A stretch of DNA of 64,000 nucleotides from Marinobacter manganoxydans MnI7-9 (GCF_000235625.1 NZ_AGTR01000028.1:53562-117561), one strand, 5' to 3'. Shown: positions 10,598 through 20,627, counted from the first letter of the stretch. Made by a program: numbers and translations. Notes: a model not told the origin generated them from the letters alone.

Positions 10598-11464
10598 TCA
10601 GGGCGTGACCGTGACGGGAAGGTTCAGGGCCACCAACAATCGCTCTGCGCCGGGCTCCTGGAGCAGTGTGCATTCCCGGCTTAGCACCAGCTCTACCGCC
10701 CTTTCCTGTCGTAGAATTCCGGCCACAACAGCCGGATCCGTTGATGGCAGAGACCTTACACGAAGCTCCGATTCCTGAATACCCAGGTCCTGCGCGACGC
10801 CTTTAAGATCGTCGGCTGAGACCGTCGAGTCAGCGCCCAACAGTAGTGTCACGGGCCGGTGGGAATGACGAACCACCTCAGCGGTTGCCTGGACAGCGCG
10901 GCCGTTAGCGCCATGATGGTCATTGAGAAACACCACAACCCTGCCCAAAGGTTCGGCCCGACTTTCACACCAGAGCAAGACCCTTCCCCGGGAACGACGA
11001 ACCAGCCCTTTTGCCGTCGAGCCCAAGCGCGCACCGGGCTCGGAGGACCAACCAACGCGGCCCAGCACCAGAAGATCCTGAGGGCCGGCGAGCGCCAGCA
11101 CCTCATCAATCACATGGCCCCGGGCGACACTCAGGGATTGCCTGCCACCGTATGACGCGACGGCACCGGCAAGAGCACGGCGGGCTTCGCTCGCCAACCT
11201 TTGCATGCGCTGTTCAACGTCGCCAGCAGCCAGGGGGCGGCTGATACCGGACGAACCGCCCACTTCGCGGGCAAAACCATAGCCGGCGCTTCGCAGCTGA
11301 TTCAGCTCCTCAACAAACACACCGAGCACATCGGCACCGGTATTCGCGGCAATCCCGACCGCAGCCTGCAAGGCGGCGTAACTCATCCTGGAACCATCGA
11401 GAAGTACCAGTACACGACCGGTTGTGGTGCCGGGATCAGCCTGGTCTGCTGGCCTATCAGTCAC
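10598..11464 (-). CDS. Universal stress protein family
   Basis: The 288-aa product looks like a tandem USP: an N-terminal domain starting GRVLVLLDGSRMSYAALQAA and a second half starting GRVVVFLNDHHGANGRAVQA. The start is taken as a GTG at 11464, which overlaps the end of the Lon-like gene by 8 bases and has GGAGG 8 bases upstream. Longer in-frame starts at up to 11608 would read deep into the protease gene and are rejected. The second domain lacks a clear G-2x-G-9x-G nucleotide-binding motif, so ATP binding is uncertain. The overlap implies translational coupling with the protease gene. Confidence 0.8.
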   Translation of the reverse strand: MTDRPADQADPGTTTGRVLVLLDGSRMSYAALQAAVGIAANTGADVLGVFVEELNQLRSAGYGFAREVGGSSGISRPLAAGDVEQRMQRLASEARRALAGAVASYGGRQSLSVARGHVIDEVLALAGPQDLLVLGRVGWSSEPGARLGSTAKGLVRRSRGRVLLWCESRAEPLGRVVVFLNDHHGANGRAVQATAEVVRHSHRPVTLLLGADSTVSADDLKGVAQDLGIQESELRVRSLPSTDPAVVAGILRQERAVELVLSRECTLLQEPGAERLLVALNLPVTVTP

Positions 11465-13856
11465 GATCCTTGCCTCCGCTGCTGTTCGCTTCTCCGTTCT
11501 CGTCCCGTTTCTTGCTGGCCTCCGCGAACTTCTCCAGGCGTTCGGCAACCCGGTGATTGAAGCTGTTCTCGGGGAACTCGCCATTACTATCCGGTTCTCC
11601 GGGCTCAAGACCGGTTAGCAGCTCAATTGCCTCATTGATGCTTGAAATCGGATAGATCCGGAACCGGTCTTCAGCGATCGCCTGCCTCACATCGGCTCTC
11701 AGCATGAGGTGCTCAACATTGCTTGCAGGCAGCAAAACGCCCTGCCCGCGAACGTCGCCGGCCTCTTTGCAGACATCGAAAAAGCCCTCAATCTTCTCGT
11801 TCACTCCGCCCACGGCCTGAACTTCACCATGCTGGTTCATCGACCCCGTGACCGCGAAGGCCTGCTTGATTGGCACCCGGGAAATGGCTGAAAGCAGCAC
11901 GCAGGTTTCTGCCACCGACGCGGAATCGCCCTCAACCCCACCGTAGGATTGCTCGAAGGCAAGACTCGCCGACAGGGAAAGTTCGCCGTCGCCGGCGTAC
12001 CGGCTCGCCAGGAAGCGGGAAAGAATCATCACAGCCTTGCTGTGAATGGGGCCGCCGAGTTTGGCCTCCCGCTCGATATCCACCACCTGCCCCTTACCGG
12101 GACGGGCCGTGGCGGTAATCCGGGTAGGCTGCCCGAACATCGACGCCCCAAGCCTGAGCACCGAAAGACCATTTACCTGAGCTACCTCCTCGCCAGTAGT
12201 GGCTATCATCACCACACCCCGGCTGATTTGCTCGCGACTTCGTTCCCGGACCCGGCTGGCCCGGTATTCCCGTTCATCAATGGCCTGCTGGAGATGGCTG
12301 GCTTCAACCGTATCGGCCCCGGCCTGTCCCGCCCAGTGGTCTGCCTCGCTCAGAATGTCGCGGAGCACCCGGTCGTGGGCGGTCAGTTTGCGCTGGTCTG
12401 CTGCCAACCGGCTGGCATGTTCAATCAGCCGGGCCACGGCGCTTCGCTCCAGCGGTCGCATTTTCAGGCCCCGGGCCATGGTGGCGATCATGCGCGCGTA
12501 GAGTTCATAGCATTCTTCATTGCGGTCCAGGTCGTCCTCGAAATCCGCTTCTACTTTGAACAGGTCCAGAAAGTCGGGATCATAGTGGGACAGCAGGTAA
12601 TAGAGCATCCGGTCCCCGAGCAGAACCACCTTGACCGACACCGGAATGGGCTCCGGCTGCAGGCTGACGGTACTCACCAATCCATAGAGCCGCTCCAGGG
12701 ACTCGATGCGGATTTCGCCTGAAGACAGGATCCTCTTGAGGCTTTCCCAGGCCATCGGCTGGGTTAGCACCCGGCGGGCGTCAATGATCAGATAGCCGCC
12801 GTTGGCACGGTGCATGGAACCACCGCGAATCAGCGTGAAGTCGGTATAGAGATTGCCTTGCCGGGCCCGATGTTCGATTTGCCCCGCCAGGTGTTGATGA
12901 TTGGGCAGATCCTCATAGATGACCGGCGCGCCTACGGTTTCGGCATTATCCACCAACAAGTTGACCTTATAACGGGCCAGCAGCCCTGCCGGTGGCCCGT
13001 TATCGCCGTCCTGAAAGGCTTCGGCATGCTCCACCACGTCTTCGCGGACCGCATCCAGATAGTCCACAATATCCGGGAGGTGGGACCACTTTCCCCTGAG
13101 TTCCCCGATCGGGCCGCCGAGTGTCAGCTGGACCATCTCTTCATTCAGAGCGTGGACGCGCTCCCGAACTTCTTTCCGCATCCTGGGAATCTGCTGGATG
13201 GTCTGCTGCAGCTTCTTCTGAAGCTCCTCAACCTTGGATTCAACCAGTTGTTTCTCTTCATCCGAAAAGTTCTTGTATTCCTCGGGATCGATCACCTCAC
13301 CCTTGCGCATGGGGGCAAAGGTAAAACCGGCTGGCGTTGTGATCATGGCAATGTTGTTGCGGTTGGCCTCTTCCTGGATCTCGAACAGGCCCTGGTGCTG
13401 CCGCTTGGCCATTTCTTCCTGCAGCTCCTGCAAGCGGGCCTGGTATTCCTCGCTTTCAAAAGCCGCCGGAATGGCCGTGCGAAGCTCTTCTGCCAGCTCA
13501 CTCATGTCTTTCTTGAATTGCTGCCCCTGCCCCGCTGGCAGCTGGATTGCGCCCGGCCGATCTGAAAAGCGGAAGTTATAGACATGGCACCAATCTGGAG
13601 GAACCGGTTGCCTGGCTGCATTCAGGGAAAGAAAGCGTTCGACAAGTTCGTGTTTACCTGCCCCGGAGGGTCCGAGGACAAAGAGATTAAAACCCTCTGC
13701 CCGAATACCGGCGCCAAATTCCAGCGCTCGCAAAACCCGGTCCTGACCGTAGGGTTGATCCAGGTCTTGCACGTCATCGGTGGTTACGAAATCCAGCTTG
13801 TTTTCCGGACAAACGTGGTAGACCTGGTCTCCGGTTAAGGGGGTGGGTAGTGGCAT
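11457..13856 (-). CDS. Lon-like AAA+ serine protease (YcbZ/LonB-like)
   Basis: A 799-aa protein of the Lon-like group with an AAA_32-type ATPase domain and a C-terminal Lon proteolytic domain. The Walker A motif is GPSGAGKH (residues 62-69) near the N-terminus. The Ser-Lys dyad is S645 in EGDSASVAE and K688 in VNEKIEGFF, separated by 43 residues exactly as in E. coli Lon. A charged coiled-coil insert lies between about residues 130 and 240. It has no N-terminal Lon substrate domain, so it is not the housekeeping Lon. The C-terminus is a long charged tail. A good ribosome site (CAGGAGGATGTA) precedes the ATG. It overlaps the USP gene. Confidence 0.9.
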   Translation of the reverse strand: MPLPTPLTGDQVYHVCPENKLDFVTTDDVQDLDQPYGQDRVLRALEFGAGIRAEGFNLFVLGPSGAGKHELVERFLSLNAARQPVPPDWCHVYNFRFSDRPGAIQLPAGQGQQFKKDMSELAEELRTAIPAAFESEEYQARLQELQEEMAKRQHQGLFEIQEEANRNNIAMITTPAGFTFAPMRKGEVIDPEEYKNFSDEEKQLVESKVEELQKKLQQTIQQIPRMRKEVRERVHALNEEMVQLTLGGPIGELRGKWSHLPDIVDYLDAVREDVVEHAEAFQDGDNGPPAGLLARYKVNLLVDNAETVGAPVIYEDLPNHQHLAGQIEHRARQGNLYTDFTLIRGGSMHRANGGYLIIDARRVLTQPMAWESLKRILSSGEIRIESLERLYGLVSTVSLQPEPIPVSVKVVLLGDRMLYYLLSHYDPDFLDLFKVEADFEDDLDRNEECYELYARMIATMARGLKMRPLERSAVARLIEHASRLAADQRKLTAHDRVLRDILSEADHWAGQAGADTVEASHLQQAIDEREYRASRVRERSREQISRGVVMIATTGEEVAQVNGLSVLRLGASMFGQPTRITATARPGKGQVVDIEREAKLGGPIHSKAVMILSRFLASRYAGDGELSLSASLAFEQSYGGVEGDSASVAETCVLLSAISRVPIKQAFAVTGSMNQHGEVQAVGGVNEKIEGFFDVCKEAGDVRGQGVLLPASNVEHLMLRADVRQAIAEDRFRIYPISSINEAIELLTGLEPGEPDSNGEFPENSFNHRVAERLEKFAEASKKRDENGEANSSGGKDRD

Positions 13857-13988
13857 TACATCCTCCTGATGGTTTCCACCCGAAGGTGGAGTACGCCGAT
13901 TACGTCGAACGAGTAATCCGGGGGCAACGCCCCCTCATCAGGAAACTATAGATTATGGCTGGGGCCCTGCTCCAACAATCGGGGGGCC
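13857..13988 (-). promoter_or_regulatory. Leader and terminator region between cysA and the Lon-like gene
   Basis: This short gap holds two perfect hairpins. TCCACC/GGTGGA (13875-13880 with 13885-13890) reads on the minus strand as a stem capped by TTCG, a very stable tetraloop, a few bases ahead of the ribosome site of the protease gene. GGGGGC/GCCCCC (13920-13925 with 13929-13934) lies closer to cysA and may end the sulfate operon, though no T-run follows. Confidence 0.4.
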
Positions 13989-15080
13989 CTAACGCCACTC
14001 GAGGGTCTTGGGCTCCACCGCATGTTCACAGAACAGATGCCCGACATCCGGCACCGCAAAGCAGCGGTCGCCCCGCTGGGGCTGGCGGGCGTTGAACTCA
14101 GTATGGCTGATGCCAACCTCCCACAACTCTTCACACTCCCACCCATCGGGCTTGAGTTCGATCCGCACTTCCGCACCAATCAGGTTGATGGCCTCTATGC
14201 GAAATGGCAGGTGGGCCTGATCACTGGCAGCCTGAGTCAGCCGCACCTCGTGGGGCCGCAGATAGAGCTGGGCGTCGTCGTTTTCACAGCCTTCGGGCAA
14301 GCGAATCCAGGCGTCGCCCTGGCTCATGACGCCGTCGCGGACCTTGCCGGACAACACATTCACCTGGCCCAGAAATTCGAACACAAAGCGACTGTCCGGG
14401 CGGCCATAAAGCTCCAAGGGCGTATCAACCTGTTCAATCCGGCCATTGCTCATCACCACCACCTGGTCGGAGAGCTCCAGGGCCTCCTCCTGATCGTGGG
14501 TCACGAAAACACTGGTGAAATGCAGCTCGTCATGGAGGCTGCGCAGCCAGCGGCGAAGGTCTTTTCGCACCTTGGCATCAAGCGCTCCGAAGGGCTCATC
14601 CAGCAGAAGAATCTCCGGGCGCATGGCCATGGCCCGCGCCAGGGCGATGCGTTGCTTCTGCCCACCTGAAAGCTGCGCGGGGTAGCGGTCGGCCAGGTGT
14701 TCCAGCTGCACCATTTCCAGCAGGTCTTTTACCCGCTTGCGGATCTCGGGCTTGCCGGGACGCTCCTTGCGCGGAAGCACATTGAGGCCAAAGGCCACGT
14801 TCTCGGCCACTGTCATGTGACGAAACAACGCATAGTGCTGGAACACAAACCCCACACGCCGGTCCCGCACATGCAGATCGGTCACATCCTTGCCGCTGAA
14901 CCGGATTCGGCCCTCTTCGGGAGTTTCCAGGCCGGCAATGATCCGCAGCAGCGTGGTCTTGCCCGAACCGGAAGGGCCCAGCAATGCCGTGAGCTGGCCA
15001 TCCGGAATGGTCAGATTGATGTCATGCAGGGCCTGGAACTTGTCGAAAAACTTGTTGATACCCTGTATCTCGATGCTCAT
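13989..15080 (-). CDS. cysA: Sulfate/thiosulfate ABC transporter ATP-binding protein
   Basis: The ATPase of the sulfate importer. At 363 aa it has Walker [10 protein letters not shown] (from residue 35), signature LSGGQKQR (137-144) and Walker B ILLLDEP (157-163). A C-terminal TOBE-type regulatory domain begins near residue 235. The N-terminus [18 protein letters not shown] and the motif [20 protein letters not shown] are characteristic of CysA. It is the last gene of sbp-cysT-cysW-cysA and begins 9 bases after cysW. Confidence 0.96.
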   Translation of the reverse strand: MSIEIQGINKFFDKFQALHDINLTIPDGQLTALLGPSGSGKTTLLRIIAGLETPEEGRIRFSGKDVTDLHVRDRRVGFVFQHYALFRHMTVAENVAFGLNVLPRKERPGKPEIRKRVKDLLEMVQLEHLADRYPAQLSGGQKQRIALARAMAMRPEILLLDEPFGALDAKVRKDLRRWLRSLHDELHFTSVFVTHDQEEALELSDQVVVMSNGRIEQVDTPLELYGRPDSRFVFEFLGQVNVLSGKVRDGVMSQGDAWIRLPEGCENDDAQLYLRPHEVRLTQAASDQAHLPFRIEAINLIGAEVRIELKPDGWECEELWEVGISHTEFNARQPQRGDRCFAVPDVGHLFCEHAVEPKTLEWR

Positions 15081-15089
15081 TGGAAACCC

Positions 15090-15920
15090 TTAGTTACGAC
15101 TCTGACGCCATTCAACGATGGCCTTGACGACAAGCGTGATCAGCGCAATACCTGCTAGCAGCGAAGAAGCTGCAAAAGCGCCCACGGTGTTGTAATCCTG
15201 GTAAAGCAGCTCTACCTGCAACGGCAGCGTATTGGTCTCGCCCCGGATGTTGCCCGAGACCACCGACACGGCACCGAACTCGCCTACAGCCCGGGCGTTG
15301 GTGAGGATCACGCCGTAAAGGAGCGCCCAGCGGATATTCGGGAAGGTCACCCGCCGGAACAGCTGCCAGCCGGACGCGCCCAGCACCACGCCGGCCTCTT
15401 CCTCTTCCCGACCCTGTTGCTGCATCAGCGGGATCAGTTCTCTGGCCACAAACGGACAGGTCACAAACACGGTAACCATCACAATGCCGGGCCAGGAGAA
15501 CATCAGTTGAATGTCGTATTCACCGAGCCACTGCCCCACCCAGCCATTGCTGCCGTAGAGCAGCAGGAAAAGCAGGCCGGCAACCACAGGCGAAACGGCG
15601 AACGGGATATCAATCAATGTGGTCAGCAGCTTGCGACCAGGGAACCGGAAGCGGGTCACCAGCCAGGCCAGGAACACGCCGAACACCATATTTAACGGGA
15701 CCGTGAGCAGCGCAACCACGAGCGTCAGGCCAATGGCATGGAGCGTGTACTCGTTGAGAATATTGCTGACGTAACCGGCCCAACCCTCGGCAAACGCTTG
15801 CACAAAAATCAGCACCAGGGGCATAAACAGCAGAAGCACCGTCAGGCCGACGGCGATTCCGATCAGAGTGCGACGAACCAGAGGGTTGTCGCCAACGCGG
15901 CGATGTTTACGCACAGCCAT
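15090..15920 (-). CDS. cysW: Sulfate ABC transporter permease
   Basis: An inner-membrane permease subunit of the sulfate/thiosulfate importer, pairing with CysT. The 276-aa protein has about six membrane segments and a permease EAA loop in EEEEAGVVLGASGWQLFRRV. The motif AVGEFGAVSVVSGNIRGETNT is typical of CysW. It lies between cysT (3-base gap) and cysA (9-base gap), so the permeases and ATPase are surely co-transcribed. Confidence 0.95.
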   Translation of the reverse strand: MAVRKHRRVGDNPLVRRTLIGIAVGLTVLLLFMPLVLIFVQAFAEGWAGYVSNILNEYTLHAIGLTLVVALLTVPLNMVFGVFLAWLVTRFRFPGRKLLTTLIDIPFAVSPVVAGLLFLLLYGSNGWVGQWLGEYDIQLMFSWPGIVMVTVFVTCPFVARELIPLMQQQGREEEEAGVVLGASGWQLFRRVTFPNIRWALLYGVILTNARAVGEFGAVSVVSGNIRGETNTLPLQVELLYQDYNTVGAFAASSLLAGIALITLVVKAIVEWRQSRN

Positions 15921-15923
15921 ACC

Positions 15924-16796
15924 CTAACCTCCGTGCAGGCGCTTGAGATAGCGCCCCTGCCAGACGTTGATCGCCAGGAGCAGCAACAGCGATACCGTCA
16001 TAACCACTGCGGCAATGGCGCTGGCCGCCGGAAAATCGTATTCCTCCAGGCGAACAAAGATCATCAGACTGATCACTTCACTGATGTAGGGTGAGTTGCC
16101 GGCAATAAAGATAACCGCGCCGTATTCCCCAAGGCTGCGGGCAAACGAAAGCGCACCACCGGTCACCACAGCCGGCCAGAGTGTCGGGAACAGGATTTTC
16201 CGAAAGACCGTCATGTCCGAAGCACCCAGGCTCATGGCGGCTTCTTCATCCTCCGGCGCCATTTCCTCCAGTACCGGCTGAACCGTGCGCACCACAAACG
16301 GTACACTGGTGAAGGCCATCGCCACCACAATACCCAGCGGTGTGAATGCCACTTCAATACCCAGATCGGCGAGATACTGCCCATACCAGCCGTTCTCGGC
16401 AAACAAGGTTGCTAGTGTGATGCCGGCCACGGCGGTTGGCAGCGCGAAAGGCAGATCCATGATCGCATCCAGCAGCCGCTTGCCGGGAAACTCGTAACGC
16501 ACCAGCACCCAGGCCATCAGCAGGCCGAACACGCAGTTGAATAGAGACGCTGCCAGGGCTGCCAGCGCGGTGACTTTATAGGACGCAACCACCCGCGGAT
16601 CGGTGATCACAAACCAGAACTGCTCCCACCCCATGCCGGCAGCACGGATAAACAGGCCGCTGATGGGCAGAAGCAGCACCAGGCTGATAAAGAAAAGCGA
16701 AATGCCGAGGCTCAGTCCGAACCCCGGCAAAACGCGTTTGGTGGCGGGAGCGCTCAGCCGCTTTGACGGGCGCTCCGAAACGTCAGTGGTGGCCAT
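15924..16796 (-). CDS. cysT: Sulfate ABC transporter permease
   Basis: The second permease subunit of the sulfate importer (also called CysU). At 290 aa it has an N-terminal cytoplasmic extension followed by about six membrane segments. The EAA loop is EDEEAAMSLGASDMTVFRKI and the family motif SLGEYGAVIFIAGNSP follows. It starts 18 bases after the sbp stop and is followed directly by cysW. Confidence 0.95.
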   Translation of the reverse strand: MATTDVSERPSKRLSAPATKRVLPGFGLSLGISLFFISLVLLLPISGLFIRAAGMGWEQFWFVITDPRVVASYKVTALAALAASLFNCVFGLLMAWVLVRYEFPGKRLLDAIMDLPFALPTAVAGITLATLFAENGWYGQYLADLGIEVAFTPLGIVVAMAFTSVPFVVRTVQPVLEEMAPEDEEAAMSLGASDMTVFRKILFPTLWPAVVTGGALSFARSLGEYGAVIFIAGNSPYISEVISLMIFVRLEEYDFPAASAIAAVVMTVSLLLLLAINVWQGRYLKRLHGG

Positions 16797-16814
16797 GAAT
16801 CAGCTGCGCATCCC

Positions 16815-17849
16815 TTAGCGGCGACGCTGCAACTGGTCCAGTTTGCCGCCACTGGCAAAGTGGGTCTCCATGGCATTTTCCCAGCTGCCGGCGATGTCCT
16901 GAATCGGCATCAGCTTCAGTTCGGGGAACTTGTCAGCCACTTCCGCTTTCACGGTTTCGTTGTGCACCCGGTAGTTGAATCCAGCCAGCATGCGCTGGGC
17001 TTCTTCGGAGTACAGATGCTTCAAGTAGGCCTGAGCCAGTTCTTCGGTGCCCTTCTTCTCGATGTTCTTGTCGATCCAGGTCACCGGGAACTCGGCCAGG
17101 AAACTCACTCTCGGGACCACAACCTGGAAATTCTTGTCCGGGTTCAGGGCCGGAATGTTGTTCACTTCGGATTCGAAGGTCAGCAGCACATCACCCAGGC
17201 CCCGTTCCACAAACGTGGTGGTGGCACCACGACCGCCGGAGTCGAATACCTTAACCTGGCCCAGCAGGTCGCTGAGGAAAGCATCAATCTTCTCCTGGTC
17301 GTCACCGAACTTGTCCTGGGCAAAACCCAGCGCCGCCAGGTAGGTGTAGCGGCCGTTACCGGAGGTTTTCGGGTTCGGCATGATCAGTTCGACATCTTCG
17401 CGGATCAGATCATCCCAGTTCTGGATATTCTTGGGGTTACCCTCGCGCACCAGGAACGCCATGGTGGAATAGTACGGAGAGCTGTTATTTGGCAGGCGTG
17501 ATGCCCAGTCCTCGGGAATCAGGTTGCCGCGCTCGGCCAGAATGTTTACGTCGGTGACCTGGTTGTAGGTAACCACATCCGCACCCAGCCCCTGCAGGAT
17601 GGCGCGCGCTTGCTTGGAAGAGCCAGCGTGTGACTGCTGGATATCGACGGTTTCGCCGGTTTTTTCTTTCCAATAGTCCTGGAAAAGAACGTTGTATTCG
17701 GCAAACAGCTCGCGGGCAATGTCGTAGGATGAGTTCAGAAGCTCACGCTCCTGGGCAGAAGCCGGCCCTGTTAGCGAGAACGCCAGTGCCAGCGCACTGA
17801 ACCACAGGCCCTTACGGGCTTTGGAACCGGAAAAAATCGAATTCGGCAT
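16815..17849 (-). CDS. sbp: Sulfate-binding periplasmic protein
   Basis: The periplasmic solute-binding protein that delivers sulfate to CysTWA. The 344-aa precursor has a signal peptide ending in GPASA before [11 protein letters not shown]. Family motifs include the sulfate-contacting stretches [25 protein letters not shown] and [10 protein letters not shown]. Whether it prefers sulfate (Sbp) or thiosulfate (CysP) cannot be settled by eye; Sbp is the closer match. It is the first gene of the operon. CysB-dependent induction under sulfur limitation is expected from related operons, but no CysB site is recognisable here. Confidence 0.93.
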   Translation of the reverse strand: MPNSIFSGSKARKGLWFSALALAFSLTGPASAQERELLNSSYDIARELFAEYNVLFQDYWKEKTGETVDIQQSHAGSSKQARAILQGLGADVVTYNQVTDVNILAERGNLIPEDWASRLPNNSSPYYSTMAFLVREGNPKNIQNWDDLIREDVELIMPNPKTSGNGRYTYLAALGFAQDKFGDDQEKIDAFLSDLLGQVKVFDSGGRGATTTFVERGLGDVLLTFESEVNNIPALNPDKNFQVVVPRVSFLAEFPVTWIDKNIEKKGTEELAQAYLKHLYSEEAQRMLAGFNYRVHNETVKAEVADKFPELKLMPIQDIAGSWENAMETHFASGGKLDQLQRRR

Positions 17850-18105
17850 AGTCGGCAGAGCTCCCAGTTAACTCGGAATCTTTATATACGCCAGAGGAAT
17901 AGGTCGGCGTTTTCTTAGAACGCAAAGATAAAGTAGTCACCTAGGAACAACAATACTCCACCTAGATGATTTATAACTCCTTTAATAACTTTGAGCTATA
18001 TAAATCACCATTGAAAACCCTACCGATGATTTAGCGTCGCTGAGGTGGTGTACAGCGCATCTTCCACTACTATCAAGGTAAGTCAGCGCTAGAGAAGACG
18101 TTGCC
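17850..18105. promoter_or_regulatory. AT-rich divergent region between sbp and the ligase gene
   Basis: A 256-base gap that is clearly richer in A and T than its surroundings, especially 17870-18010. It should carry the promoter for sbp-cysTWA (minus) and one for the plus-strand ligase pair. I see no gene and no clear hairpin in it. Confidence 0.4.
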
Positions 18106-19590
18106 GTGGGACTGTCGATCAAGACAACAGAGTTTGCGCCGGAAGAGTTTGAACGTTTTGCCGCCAAGGTCAGGACGGATCTCAAGGCACTTACTCGTCT
18201 TCTGAACAGGCCCGGCTTTGGCGAAGGCGCAAGCTCCATCGGAGCCGAGGTAGAGTTCTACATCGTAAACCCGGCCCTGCGCGTTCAACCTATCAACACC
18301 GAAATCGCCGCCCGCGTTCAGGACCCTCAACTGACGGTTGAGCTAAACCGCTTCAATCTCGAATACAATCTCAGCCCCCAGGCTTTCAAGGGCTCTCCCT
18401 TCGCCAGAACAGAGCAGGAGTTGCTCTCTGCGATCCAACGGATCAACCAGCACGCCGCATCACTGGATGGAGAACTGGTGCCGATCGGCATTCTGCCCAC
18501 GCTTCGCCAGTCTGATATGGGTGCGAAGGCAATGACAGACGAGCCCCGCTATCATGCGTTATCCAAAGCGCTGATCCAGCAACGGGGAGAGCCATTCAGC
18601 ATCCATATTGGTGGTAACGACGTTATCAATCTGGAAGCTGACGACGTCTATATGGAAGGAGCAAACACGTCCTTCCAGCTTCACTGGCGGGTGCCCGCAC
18701 ACCGTTTTGCCGATTACTTCAATGCGGTCCAACTGGTCACGCCGGTTGTCCTCGCTCTGGCCAGCAATTCACCCAGCCTGTTCGGCCACCACCTGTGGGA
18801 CGAAACCCGCATTGCCCTGTTCAAGCAATCCATCGACAGCCGATCGCCCAACCATAAAACCTGGCGCCATCCGCCACGGGTATACTACGGCAATGGCTGG
18901 ACACGCAGCGCCTGGGAACTCTTTGCCGCCTCGGCATCGCTCTATCCGCCCATCATTCCACTGATGTCGGAGGAAGACCCGATGGCGGTGATTGATCGCG
19001 GTGATGTGCCGAAACTGGCTGAACTGCGACTGCACCAGGGAACCACCTGGCCCTGGAACCGTGCCATCTACGACCATACCGAAGGCGGCCACCTGCGCAT
19101 CGAGATTCGCTCAATGCCCGCAGGCCCTACGGCTGCTGATATGTGTGCGAACGGGCTGTTCATAATTGGCGCTGCGCTGGCAGTCCTTGATGATATTCAT
19201 CATCTGACGTCGATACTTCCCTTCCATTACACGGAACACAACTTCTACCGCGCCGCGAAATATGGCGTTGGCGCAGAAATCATATGGCCACACAAGAATC
19301 AGGTTCAGTTGCAGGATACGCCCCTGTTAAACGTGGCCCGGGATCTGCTACCCCGCGCCCGGGACGCACTGGCACAAACAGCCGTGGACGAGTCAGAAAT
19401 TCACCGCTTGCTGGGAATTATCGAAGGCCGCATTGAAACCGCCATGTCGGGCGCCCGGTGGCAACGCCAAATCACCGAATCCCTGTTCAAATCCCTGAGC
19501 CCCGACGAGGCCTTCCAGACCATGCTCTCCCTGTACATGGCCAACCAGAAGACAAATACGCCGCTCCATGAATGGACATTGTCGCCGTGA
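18106..19590 (+). CDS. GCS2-type carboxylate-amine (glutamate-cysteine) ligase
   Basis: A 494-aa protein of the GCS2 ligase fold, which joins a carboxylate to an amine using ATP. The family glutamate-binding element is seen in SSIGAEVEFYIVN near residue 44, with VELNRFNLEYNLSPQAF near 77 and GGHLRIEIRSMPAGPTAADM near 330. It is longer than E. coli YbdK. The true substrates are unknown; classical glutathione synthesis cannot be claimed because no gshB is next to it. The start is the GTG at 18106. Its end overlaps the next gene by 19 bases, indicating coupled translation. Confidence 0.8.
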   Translation: MGLSIKTTEFAPEEFERFAAKVRTDLKALTRLLNRPGFGEGASSIGAEVEFYIVNPALRVQPINTEIAARVQDPQLTVELNRFNLEYNLSPQAFKGSPFARTEQELLSAIQRINQHAASLDGELVPIGILPTLRQSDMGAKAMTDEPRYHALSKALIQQRGEPFSIHIGGNDVINLEADDVYMEGANTSFQLHWRVPAHRFADYFNAVQLVTPVVLALASNSPSLFGHHLWDETRIALFKQSIDSRSPNHKTWRHPPRVYYGNGWTRSAWELFAASASLYPPIIPLMSEEDPMAVIDRGDVPKLAELRLHQGTTWPWNRAIYDHTEGGHLRIEIRSMPAGPTAADMCANGLFIIGAALAVLDDIHHLTSILPFHYTEHNFYRAAKYGVGAEIIWPHKNQVQLQDTPLLNVARDLLPRARDALAQTAVDESEIHRLLGIIEGRIETAMSGARWQRQITESLFKSLSPDEAFQTMLSLYMANQKTNTPLHEWTLSP

Positions 19591-20627
19591 GTAACTCGAA
19601 CGTCCTTGATTATTTGAATGATCCCTCGCCCCGGACCCTGGGCCGCTCCGCCCTTGAGTGGTTGGACCAGCTACAAAAGCCCACGATTATTCGTGTTGCC
19701 GGTCGTGATCGCTCCCGGACCCGAGCCATGGCAACGCTGCTTCACGGCAATGAGCCTTCAGGTCTGTTTGCCCTTCACAGGTGGCTACTTGAGCAGCATA
19801 CCCCCGATGTCAACATGCTGTTTCTGCTGGGAGGCGTCTACCCGGCGAAGATCCCACCCATGCTCTCACTGCGCCAGTTGTCGGAAGGACGTGATCTGAA
19901 CCGGTGTTTCAAAGAGCCGTTTGAGGGAGAAGAAGGTGCGATCGCAAAGGCCATGCTGGCAGAGTTGCACAAAGTGAAACCAGAGTGCCTGCTGGACGTA
20001 CACAACACCTCAGGCACGGGCCCCTCCTTCGCGGTGACCATCACCAATGATGCGGCCCACCAGGCGTTGACCTCTCTGTTCACAGACCGCCTCATAATGA
20101 CAGATCTTCGCCTCGGCGCCCTGATGGAATACTCCGAGCAGGAAGTCCCAACGGTAACCATCGAATGTGGTGGGTCCCAAGATGATCAGGCCCATCAATT
20201 GGCGTATGAGGGCCTCGTGCGGTATGCCTCAAGGCCAGACGTGTTATCACTCGAAAAGGCGGAGTGGGACGTGGAGGTACTAAGAAATCCGATTCGGGTG
20301 GAGCTGGTTCCGGAAGCAACCATAGAATATCTTCCTGAACCCTCCGGCCGGGCTGACCTCACTTTACCACCAGACATCGAACACCGAAATTTCGGGATCG
20401 TATCGCCAAATGAGCCGCTGGGATGGATTGGAAAAAAAGGCCTCAGCGTACTCAACGCCATCGGCCATAACCGGACCGAGAACATGGGGCAGGTTTTTCA
20501 GGTCAGAGAGGGGCAAATCTTCCCCGCGCAGGCCATCAAAGCCTTTATGATCACCACCAATCCGGTGATTGCGAAGAGTGATTGCCTCTTCTACGCGGTC
20601 AAGGCGACTGGTGAGCCCATTTTCTGA
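19572..20627 (+). CDS. AstE/aspartoacylase-like zinc metallohydrolase
   Basis: A 351-aa M14-type zinc hydrolase. The zinc ligands are visible as H58 and E61 in LLHGNEPSG and H144 in LLDVHNTSG. DLNR (108-111) and the catalytic E198 in TVTIECGG match the succinylglutamate desuccinylase/aspartoacylase family. The C-terminal third (from about residue 240) is a smaller beta domain. The gene overlaps the ligase by 19 bases, so the two products probably act on related compounds. It is unlikely to be the arginine-pathway AstE itself, since no ast genes are nearby. It converges with the large minus-strand cluster. Confidence 0.8.
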   Translation: MDIVAVSNSNVLDYLNDPSPRTLGRSALEWLDQLQKPTIIRVAGRDRSRTRAMATLLHGNEPSGLFALHRWLLEQHTPDVNMLFLLGGVYPAKIPPMLSLRQLSEGRDLNRCFKEPFEGEEGAIAKAMLAELHKVKPECLLDVHNTSGTGPSFAVTITNDAAHQALTSLFTDRLIMTDLRLGALMEYSEQEVPTVTIECGGSQDDQAHQLAYEGLVRYASRPDVLSLEKAEWDVEVLRNPIRVELVPEATIEYLPEPSGRADLTLPPDIEHRNFGIVSPNEPLGWIGKKGLSVLNAIGHNRTENMGQVFQVREGQIFPAQAIKAFMITTNPVIAKSDCLFYAVKATGEPIF

